Assembly: GCA_013694695.1 (NCBI GenBank)
Contig: JACDBX010000091.1
Coordinates: forward strand, 1 to 40,491
Direction of reading: 5' to 3'
From: Gemmatimonadales bacterium
Lineage (GTDB): Bacteria; Gemmatimonadota; Gemmatimonadetes; Gemmatimonadales; GWC2-71-9
Length of the DNA stretch: 40,491 bases
A model generated the notes under the pieces. The model saw nothing but the letters and a program-made list of their open reading frames with translations. It was not told where the DNA came from and made no database searches. Positions 32,966 through 40,491 of the stretch are shown here, piece by piece. Position 1 is the stretch's first letter; every line of letters begins with the position of its first letter. Both the position numbers and the translations under genes were made by a program.

Positions 32966-33957
32966 GCCCGCACCACGACGCCGCCGAGCAGTTCGCGCGC
33001 GGCCTGCAGCAGCTCCGCCTGCACCGTCGGCATCGGGCCGGCGATGGCCACGCCTGCGGCCTTGCGGTGCCCGCCACCACCGAAGCGACGGGCAAGCTCG
33101 GCGACGTCGACGTCGCCCACGCTCCGGAGCGACACCTTGGTGCGCCCCCCCGACACCTCGCGGAAGAGCAGCGCCATTCGCACCCCGCGGATCGAGCGCG
33201 CATGCTCCACCGCGCCATCGAGGTCGTCGGGATCGACGTCATGGCGCTCGAGCGATCCCGGCGGCACGGTCACCCAGGCGAGACCGAACTCGGGCTCCAC
33301 CACCAGCGTCTGCAGTACTTCGGCCAGCAGCCGCGGACGGCCTTCCGGCGCATTGGCGTAGACATCGAGATAGACCTGCTCGGTGTCGACCCCGGCCTCG
33401 ACCAGGTCGGCCGCTACCCGGAGCGTGCGCGGACGAGTGTTGGAGAAGCGGAATCCACCGGTGTCGGTGACCAGCGCCACATAGAGGGCGCGCGCGGATT
33501 GGTGGGTGATCGGCCACCCCGCCTCGCGAGCCAGGAGGGCGATCAACTCGCCGGTGGCCGCGGCCTCCGGATCGACGAAGCGAGGCCCGTCGGGCAGCAC
33601 CCCGGGCCCGACGTGGTGGTCGATGCAGGCCACCGGCACGCCGCAGTCGCGCACTGTCTCCGCCAGGATGCCGAGGCGCGAGAGGTCGGCGATGTCGAGT
33701 ACCACGACGATGTCGGCACGACGCAGCTCCTTTACCGCCTGGGCGCTTCGGTCGACCCCAGGGATGTCGGCGAAGAGGAAGTCGTAGCGGTCGGGCGTGG
33801 CCGTGGGGTTGGTGATCGCCACGTCGGCACCGAGGCCGCGAAGGAGATGGACCAGACCGACCTCGCTGCCCAGCCCATCACCATCGGGATTCACGTGGGT
33901 GGTGAGGCAGATGCGCTTGCCAGGGACAAGTAGTGCGGCGACGTCGAGAGCGGACAT
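32962..33957 (-). CDS. nrnA: DHH/DHHA1 phosphoesterase, NrnA-like (oligoribonuclease/pAp phosphatase)
   Basis: NrnA degrades nano-RNA oligonucleotides and dephosphorylates pAp. The 331-residue protein has HVNPDGDGLGS (21-31; His21, Asp25, Asp27), Asp88 in VVLDIAD, the DHH triad (113-115, CIDHHVGP) and the DHHA1 motif GGGGHRKAAG near the C-terminus. ATG 33957 (MSALDVAALL) is preceded by a TATTTT element 6 nt upstream and no ribosome site, so it may be leaderless. The open frame extends 115 codons further upstream through a terminator and the end of the APC gene; that part is rejected. Confidence 0.94.
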   Translation of the reverse strand: MSALDVAALLVPGKRICLTTHVNPDGDGLGSEVGLVHLLRGLGADVAITNPTATPDRYDFLFADIPGVDRSAQAVKELRRADIVVVLDIADLSRLGILAETVRDCGVPVACIDHHVGPGVLPDGPRFVDPEAAATGELIALLAREAGWPITHQSARALYVALVTDTGGFRFSNTRPRTLRVAADLVEAGVDTEQVYLDVYANAPEGRPRLLAEVLQTLVVEPEFGLAWVTVPPGSLERHDVDPDDLDGAVEHARSIRGVRMALLFREVSGGRTKVSLRSVGDVDVAELARRFGGGGHRKAAGVAIAGPMPTVQAELLQAARELLGGVVVRA

Positions 33958-33963
33958 GGAGGG

Positions 33964-33969
33964 AAAATA
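33964..33969 (-). promoter_or_regulatory. Candidate -10/-7 element for a leaderless nrnA-nfu-mrp transcript
   Basis: TATTTT on the minus strand (33969-33964), 6 nt (CCCTCC), then the ATG at 33957. No clear -35 is seen. The upstream terminator at 34019-34046 means this operon needs its own promoter here. Confidence 0.45.
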
Positions 33970-34018
33970 GTCGATCGTGGGTGGGGGGCCGCTGGGAGCA
34001 GGCAAAGGCGAAGGAAGA

Positions 34019-34046
34019 AGGGCCGGCTCCTCTCGGGGCCGGCCCT
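34019..34046 (-). terminator. Rho-independent terminator of the APC transporter gene
   Basis: Perfect 9-bp stem AGGGCCGGC / GCCGGCCCT with a 10-nt loop, 27 bp past the APC stop. On the minus strand it is followed by a pyrimidine-rich TTCTTCCTTCG stretch. It separates the APC gene from nrnA. Confidence 0.75.
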
Positions 34047-34073
34047 CCTCCATTGACGAACGAACCGACGGGA

Positions 34074-35621
34074 CTACATCCCGCTCTTCGCCAACCTCGA
34101 ATTCCTGATCCCGTACCCGAAGTAGATCAAGAGGCCAAGTGCCATCCAGACCCCCAGCCGGATCCAGGTGTCCCCCGGCAGGCCGTACATCAGGTAGCCG
34201 CAGATCAGGATGCCCATGATCGGCACAAACGGCACCAGCGGCGTGCGGAATGGCCGCGGCAGCTCGGGCCGCTTGTAGCGCAGCACCAGGATGCCGCCGC
34301 ACACGATCACGAAGGCGAGCAGCGTGCCGATCGACACCAGCTCACCGAGCAGCGCAATCGGGAAGAAACCGGCAATGAGCGACGCTACGATGCCGGTGAT
34401 GATGGTCGAGATCCACGGCGTGCCGAACTTGTGGTGCACCTTGCCGAACAGCGACGGCAGGAGCCCGTCACGCGACATCGCGTAGAAGATGCGCGGCTGG
34501 CCCATGAGCATCACCAGCACCACCGATGCAAGACCCGCGATCGCGCCGATGTTCACGAAGAAGCCCAGCCAGGCGAGGCCCGGACCGGCCTTCTGGATCG
34601 CGACGAACACCGGGTGCGCCACGTCGAGCTCGGAGTAGTGTGCCATGCCCGTCATCACCAGCGCCATCGCGATGTACAGCACGGTACAGACGGCGAGCGA
34701 CCCGAGGATGCCGATCGGAAGGTCGCGCTGCGGGTTCTTCGCTTCCTGCGCCGTCGTCGACACCGCGTCGAAACCGATGAAGGCGAAGAAGATCACGCCG
34801 GCGCCCCTGAGGATACCGCTCCAGCCGAACTGCCCCGGGGCGATGTTCTCGGGAATGAACGGTACCCAGTTGGCGGTGTCGATGTACTTGATGCCGAAGC
34901 CGATCACCGCGAGGACGATCGCGACCTTCACATACACGATGAAGTTGTTGAACTTCGCCGACTCCTTGATGCCGATCACGAGGAGCACGGTGAGCACCAG
35001 CACCATCAGCATCGCCGGAACGTTGAGGACGCCGCTCTGGACCGCGCCACCCGCCGCGGCACAGTTGGCCACCGTGACCGCGGTTTTAGAGATCGCATCG
35101 ACTGCCACGCCACCCGTTGCCGGGTCAACGCAGAGCTGCGCGCGCACCAGCGTGTGGGTCCCCTCGACGGTGAACGGCGAGCCGGCCAGCGCCGCGGGGA
35201 TGTGCAGCCCCAGCGAGGCGACGAACGCGGTGAAGTAGCCCGACCAGCCCACCGCGACCGTCGACGCCGCAAAGAGGTACTCGAGGATCAGGTCCCAGCC
35301 GATGATCCAGGCGATGAACTCACCGAGCGTCGCGTACCCGTAGGTGTACGCGCTGCCGGCCACCGGGATCATCGCCGCGAACTCCGCGTAGCAGAGGCCG
35401 GCGAAGAGACAGCCGAAACCGGCGAGGACGAACGACAGCACGATCGCGGGTCCGGCGTTGTTGGCGGCTGCCGTGCCCGTGAGCACGAAGATGCCGGCGC
35501 CGATGATCGCACCGATACCGAGCAGCACAAGATTGGACGCGGTGAGCGTCCGCTTGAGGGAGCCTTCGGCGCCATCCTCCGGCACGATATCGGTCATCGA
35601 CTTGGTGCGGAACAGACTCAC
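34074..35621 (-). CDS. APC-superfamily cationic amino-acid permease
   Basis: The 515-residue protein with 12 or more hydrophobic helices is an amino acid-polyamine-cation transporter of the CAT-like group. It shows SLFRTKSMTDI then LKRTLTASNLVLLGIGAIIG in the first helix, YAEFAAMIPVAGSAYTYGY, FFAFIGFDAVSTTAQEAKNP and PRIFYAMSRDGLLP. An extended outside loop (about 155-195) carries two Cys, possibly a disulfide. The substrate is probably a cationic or neutral amino acid, not determinable here. GTG 35621 is chosen because homologues begin 'SLFR.K'; ATG 35597 is the alternative. A hairpin lies just upstream and a terminator follows, so it is a single-gene transcript. Confidence 0.92.
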   Translation of the reverse strand: MSLFRTKSMTDIVPEDGAEGSLKRTLTASNLVLLGIGAIIGAGIFVLTGTAAANNAGPAIVLSFVLAGFGCLFAGLCYAEFAAMIPVAGSAYTYGYATLGEFIAWIIGWDLILEYLFAASTVAVGWSGYFTAFVASLGLHIPAALAGSPFTVEGTHTLVRAQLCVDPATGGVAVDAISKTAVTVANCAAAGGAVQSGVLNVPAMLMVLVLTVLLVIGIKESAKFNNFIVYVKVAIVLAVIGFGIKYIDTANWVPFIPENIAPGQFGWSGILRGAGVIFFAFIGFDAVSTTAQEAKNPQRDLPIGILGSLAVCTVLYIAMALVMTGMAHYSELDVAHPVFVAIQKAGPGLAWLGFFVNIGAIAGLASVVLVMLMGQPRIFYAMSRDGLLPSLFGKVHHKFGTPWISTIITGIVASLIAGFFPIALLGELVSIGTLLAFVIVCGGILVLRYKRPELPRPFRTPLVPFVPIMGILICGYLMYGLPGDTWIRLGVWMALGLLIYFGYGIRNSRLAKSGM

Positions 35622-35633
35622 GGCATATACCCC

Positions 35634-35651
35634 GGAGGAGCGATCTCCTCC
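35634..35651 (-). other. Leader hairpin upstream of the APC permease gene
   Basis: Perfect 7-bp stem GGAGGAG / CTCCTCC with a 4-nt loop, 13 nt before the GTG at 35621. The minus-strand left arm is itself a Shine-Dalgarno-like sequence, so pairing could hide it. A regulatory role is only suggested. Confidence 0.35.
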
Positions 35652-35779
35652 CGTTGAGGTGGGACGGACTGCACATCGATGGGTGGTGCGGCATGGGGGG
35701 TGGGGACCCCACAAGTCTACGCCCGGTACGGCGATCAGGCCAGATCACCCCCGGGCGGGATTCAGGACCGGGCGCCCCG

Positions 35780-37360
35780 TCACTTGTAGACAGGAAACTC
35801 GTTGTTCTTGTACTTGGCCCAGTAGGCGTCGAGATCGGACTTTACCTTGCCGCTCAGCAGCAGCACCCCGACGAGGTTCGGGAAGGCCATGCCGAGGATC
35901 ATCAGGTCACCAAAATTCAGGATGTTCGTCGCCGAGACGATTGAGCCGAGGAAGGTGAAGAGCACGAACACGAACTGGAAGATCCGGCTCTTGCCGTCGC
36001 CCACCAGATATGTCCAGCACCGTTCGCCGTAGTACGACCAGGAGATCATGGTCGAGAAGGCGAAAAGCAGCACGCAGCCGCTCAGAACGAGCGGGAACCA
36101 CGAGATGTGCTGGCCGAACGCCCGGGAGGTCAGTGCCGCGCCCTGGTTGCCGGCGATCAGCGCCGCGTTCTCGGGGTTGTTGTACGCGCCGGTGATCACG
36201 ATCACCAGCGCGGTCATGGTGCACACCACCACCGTGTCGATGAACGGCTCAAGGAGCGCCACGATCCCCTCGCGAACCGGGTATGGGGTGCGAGCCGCCG
36301 AGTGGGCGATTGCCGCCGAACCCGTCCCCGCCTCGTTCGAGAACGCGGCGCGACGGAATCCCTGCACCAGCACGCCGATGAAGCCGCCATAGAGGGCCGG
36401 CGGAGCGAAGGCACCTTCGATGATCGCGCCGAACGCCGTCGGGATGAGGCTGTAGTTGTCGAACAGGATGTAGAGAGCCGCGGTCACGTAGACGCCGACC
36501 ATCGTCGGCACGATCTTGTCGGCTACTTCGGCGATCCGCTTGATCCCGCCGATGATCACGACACCGACAAGGGTCGCCATCACCAGGCCGTAGATCCATG
36601 GGTAGGTGACCAGGATCGGCATCGATTCCTGCAGCGCGTTCAGCGACTGGCTGACCTGGAAGGTGTTGCCGCCGCCAAGCGACCCACCGATGCAGAGCAC
36701 GGCGAAGAGCACCGCGAGGACCTTGCCCAGCCCGCCGAGGTTCAGCTCCTTCAGGCCATTGGAGAGGTAGTACATCGCCCCGCCCATCACGTGGCCGTCG
36801 GAACGGACCTGTCGGTACTTCTGGCCGAGGGTGCACTCGGCGAACTTGGCCGACATCCCGATCAGGCCGGCAATGATCATCCAGAACGTCGCGCCGGGAC
36901 CGCCGATCGACACCGCGATCGCCACGCCGGCGATGTTGCCGAGACCGACGGTCGCCGAGAGCGCCGTCGTCAGCGCCTGGAAGTGTGAGACCTCGCCAAG
37001 ATCGGAGGGGTTGGAGTATCTCCCCCGCGTGACATTTATCGCGTGCTTGAATGCCCGCAGGTTGATGAACCCCATCCGAAACGTCAGGTAGACGGACCCG
37101 AGCACCAGCCAGAGCACCACCACCGGCAGTTGCAGGTTGGGATCACTGTTGTTGTCCCAGGATATCACGTCGTAGAAGAACACCGCCGTGAGTGGTTCGA
37201 CGATTGCCGCGCCGAAAAACCGGTCGATCGCGTCGACCACCCCGGCGCCCGACACCGTCGCGATGGAATCGGAGGCCTGGGCAGCGAGCGGGGCCGTTGC
37301 GGCGAGCACCAGTGCAAGGGCCGAGGCGAACGGGCGCACGAATCGGGAGCGACGCGTCAT
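35780..37360 (-). CDS. AGCS-family sodium:alanine/glycine symporter
   Basis: The 526-residue polytopic protein imports alanine or glycine with sodium. Family motifs are clear: GFINLRAFKHAINVTRGRYS, SHFQALTTALSATVGLGNIA, GVAIAVSIGGPGATFWMI, FAECTLGQKYR, FRRAAFSNEAGTGSAAIAHS and the C-terminal TMISWSYYGERCW. Unlike many members it starts with a cleavable-looking signal peptide (MTRRSRFVRPFASALALVLA..., ending LAA|QAS at 27-28) before the first core helix. An AGGAC site lies shortly before the ATG. It follows guaB by 74 bp on the same strand and precedes the APC gene, so two amino-acid carriers are neighbours. Confidence 0.94.
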   Translation of the reverse strand: MTRRSRFVRPFASALALVLAATAPLAAQASDSIATVSGAGVVDAIDRFFGAAIVEPLTAVFFYDVISWDNNSDPNLQLPVVVLWLVLGSVYLTFRMGFINLRAFKHAINVTRGRYSNPSDLGEVSHFQALTTALSATVGLGNIAGVAIAVSIGGPGATFWMIIAGLIGMSAKFAECTLGQKYRQVRSDGHVMGGAMYYLSNGLKELNLGGLGKVLAVLFAVLCIGGSLGGGNTFQVSQSLNALQESMPILVTYPWIYGLVMATLVGVVIIGGIKRIAEVADKIVPTMVGVYVTAALYILFDNYSLIPTAFGAIIEGAFAPPALYGGFIGVLVQGFRRAAFSNEAGTGSAAIAHSAARTPYPVREGIVALLEPFIDTVVVCTMTALVIVITGAYNNPENAALIAGNQGAALTSRAFGQHISWFPLVLSGCVLLFAFSTMISWSYYGERCWTYLVGDGKSRIFQFVFVLFTFLGSIVSATNILNFGDLMILGMAFPNLVGVLLLSGKVKSDLDAYWAKYKNNEFPVYK

Positions 37361-37434
37361 ATCACGTCCTGCGATGAGGAAGGAGACTGCGGTGCGTACG
37401 TGGGGCCGGCACCGAGGTTGCGGGCCGGCGGACC

Positions 37435-39269
<1,835 letters not shown>

Positions 39270-39282
39270 GATGTCTCCGGGC

Positions 39283-40293
39283 TCAGTCGAGCCGACGGAC
39301 GAAGTTCAGGACGGGAGTCGGAAGGAAACGCGTGCGTCCACTCCTCACCGTGGCGCGAACGCGAATCCGGGCCAGTGGCTCGAGATTGCGGAAGCGCTCG
39401 ACCTCGTCGGCCCGTACGACGAGATAGACGAAACCGGTTTCAGGAAGCGGGCCGCGGGCCAGGATGTATGGCTGCCCGGGAGGGAGTTCAGGCCTCAGCT
39501 CGTCGGCCTGCTGCACCGCAAGCACCTGCAGCGTCCACTCGACCGGCTGACCCACGTAGCGCTCGGGGTTCTCTCGCACATCGGCGCCGCTCACCTGGTT
39601 GACCGGGGCCAGGTCGCTGAGCGACGCATCGCGCGTCCACGCGTCGATCCGAATCCGCGTCCAGCCTTCACGGCGCTCCACCACTTCGACGCGGAGCGGC
39701 GATTCGATCGTCCCCACGGCGGCCCCGCGAGGCGTGGTACTTAGCATCGACCCCGCCGAGAGGGTTGTCGCGGCGCCTGCGGTTGTGCCGGGAGTGGTTG
39801 CTGAACCCGCGGCAACTGGCGATGGAGCAGGCGCGACGGCCTGGCCGGCGGCGAGCGCGCTCGTCACCACCCACCCCGTGCGCCGGACCTTGACCCATCC
39901 ACCCCGCTTCTCGAGCTCCTTGAAGAGCGCGCCGGCGCGTGCCATGGCGATGGTGGCGCCGGTTCCGGGACCGGTCCGCACCGCCGTCCCCGCGCTGATA
40001 TTGACCGCGACGTCGAATCCTTCCCGGATGTCGTCGCGCAGCGCTGGCTCCGAGATCCATCCCTCGAGTGTCGCTTCCTGCCAGGTGCCCCGGATACCCG
40101 CCGTGGAAAGCGTCGCGTCCTTTGCGATGCGAGCAAGCACGGTGCCGCCCGGATCCTTCACCAGGTCGGCGGGCGCAATGGTGCGTCGCGCAGGCTGTTG
40201 GGCCTGCAACGACGCCGCGAACACCAGCATCAACGCAACGATGCAGGCTGGTAGGCGATATTGAGCGGAAGTAGATTGCGGCGCGCCGGTCAC
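39283..40293 (-). CDS. Secreted SH3-domain protein with OB-like C-terminal domain
   Basis: The 336-residue product has a signal peptide (about 1-31, ending LQA|QQ). Two bacterial SH3-like stretches follow (about 88-135: GTAVRTGPGTGATIAMARAG then WVKVRRTGWV; and about 180-235: TTPRGAAVGTIES then EGWTRIRIDAW), joined by an Ala/Ser/Thr linker. The C-terminal domain (about 240-336) has DVRENPERYVGQPVEWTLQV and RVRATVRSGRTRFLPTPVL, resembling an OB-type fold. Bacterial SH3 domains often bind peptidoglycan. GTG 40293 is preferred because ATG 40329 would overlap the divergent gpmI start. A TACACT element lies 7 nt before the GTG. Confidence 0.8.
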   Translation of the reverse strand: MTGAPQSTSAQYRLPACIVALMLVFAASLQAQQPARRTIAPADLVKDPGGTVLARIAKDATLSTAGIRGTWQEATLEGWISEPALRDDIREGFDVAVNISAGTAVRTGPGTGATIAMARAGALFKELEKRGGWVKVRRTGWVVTSALAAGQAVAPAPSPVAAGSATTPGTTAGAATTLSAGSMLSTTPRGAAVGTIESPLRVEVVERREGWTRIRIDAWTRDASLSDLAPVNQVSGADVRENPERYVGQPVEWTLQVLAVQQADELRPELPPGQPYILARGPLPETGFVYLVVRADEVERFRNLEPLARIRVRATVRSGRTRFLPTPVLNFVRRLD

Positions 40294-40300
40294 GACCGGG

Positions 40301-40306
40301 AGTGTA
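40301..40306 (-). promoter_or_regulatory. Candidate -10 element for a leaderless SH3-protein transcript
   Basis: TACACT on the minus strand (40306-40301), 7 nt, then GTG 40293. It supports the GTG start over the ATG at 40329, which would lie upstream of this element. Confidence 0.35.
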
Positions 40307-40322
40307 GACCTCGCGGAGGAGC

Positions 40323-40491
40323 ATGTCAAACGCCAGCAGGCGCGTCGCGCCGGTCATCCTCGTCGTTCTCGATGGCTGGGGCTGGCGCCCCGAACCCGAT
40401 GGAAACGCGATCGCCCTCGCTCGCACCCCGACGTGGGACCGGATGGTGGCAGGGTCGCCGCTCGCGTTGCTCGACGCGAGCGGGCTCCGGG
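40323..40491 (+). CDS. gpmI: 2,3-bisphosphoglycerate-independent phosphoglycerate mutase, N-terminal fragment
   Basis: The first 56 codons are inside the window: MSNASRRVAPVILVVLDGWG is followed by GNAIALARTPTWDRM and PLALLDASG. The DGWG motif holds a metal ligand of the alkaline-phosphatase-like catalytic centre, and GNAIALA..TP..D with L.ASG is the standard GpmI N-terminus. GpmI interconverts 3- and 2-phosphoglycerate in glycolysis using Mn2+. A GGAGGAG sequence lies immediately upstream, unusually close to the ATG. It diverges from the SH3-protein gene with 29 bp between starts. Confidence 0.93.
   Translation, partial: MSNASRRVAPVILVVLDGWGWRPEPDGNAIALARTPTWDRMVAGSPLALLDASGLR

Noticed and set aside
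33958-34302. 115-codon N-terminal extension of nrnA
   Set aside because: It runs through a terminator and the APC 3' end, and homologous DHH proteins begin near MSALDVAALL.
33933-35657. 574-codon plus-strand open frame across the APC permease
   Set aside because: Antisense to a clear transporter and composed of low-complexity His/Arg/Asp/Glu sequence; shadow frame.

Overview
This is a very dense (about 95% coding), high-GC bacterial chromosome segment made up almost entirely of housekeeping and cell-envelope genes. I see no insertion sequence, prophage, CRISPR array, rRNA or tRNA. The gene set suggests a diderm, menaquinone-using bacterium. There are several predicted outer-membrane beta-barrels, an alpha-glucan enzyme, menaquinone/ubiquinone-type biosynthesis genes and a GlmM of the type common in Bacteroidetes and archaea. 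Eight of nine recognisable signal peptides would be cut as Ala|Gln, and several promoters look like TANNTT placed directly before a start codon. Together with the GC content this points to the Gemmatimonadota or a close relative in the FCB group. That placement is inference; no marker gene here proves it.

Layout. 1-5.5 kb: a truncated outer-membrane protein gene (minus) diverges from a lipoprotein-trpE pair (plus); then maf and dtd (minus) and a small beta-barrel protein (plus). 5.5-9.9 kb: a minus-strand block of an HD-GYP response regulator, glmM and glmS, which links amino-sugar/cell-wall precursor synthesis to a c-di-GMP phosphodiesterase. 9.9-17.1 kb: a Cys/Met-metabolism PLP enzyme, an M48 peptidase coupled to purD, a mosaic of heptanucleotide repeats, mutM, malQ and a ferritin-like protein. 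17.1-24 kb: a gene remnant, a secreted S15 peptidase, an outer-membrane barrel, pgm, a UvrC-like half-protein and a small secreted protein.

24-28.3 kb: a minus-strand operon of menG/ubiE, ubiD, ubiA, ubiX and a YfcE-type phosphoesterase, which fits the late steps of menaquinone synthesis. 28.3-31.6 kb: a plus-strand operon of an ECF sigma factor, a zinc-finger anti-sigma factor, a bactofilin-like membrane protein and a LiaF/toast-rack-like secreted protein, probably an envelope-stress unit. 31.6-34 kb: nrnA, a NifU-domain protein and mrp (Fe-S carrier/assembly and oligonucleotide turnover). 34-37.4 kb: two amino-acid transporters (APC and AGCS families). 37.4-40.3 kb: an SH3-domain secreted protein, a small protein and guaB. 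The window ends in the first 56 codons of gpmI.

No complete, clearly new multi-gene system is evident. The most unusual signals are genome-style rather than single-gene: the Ala|Gln signal-peptide rule, leaderless TANNTT promoters, a run of four different 7-bp tandem repeats, and operator-like inverted repeats in two divergent promoter regions. Individual curiosities include a UvrC N-terminal half that keeps its Fe-S cysteines, an Mrp without its CxxC pair, and a DUF305-like gene remnant.
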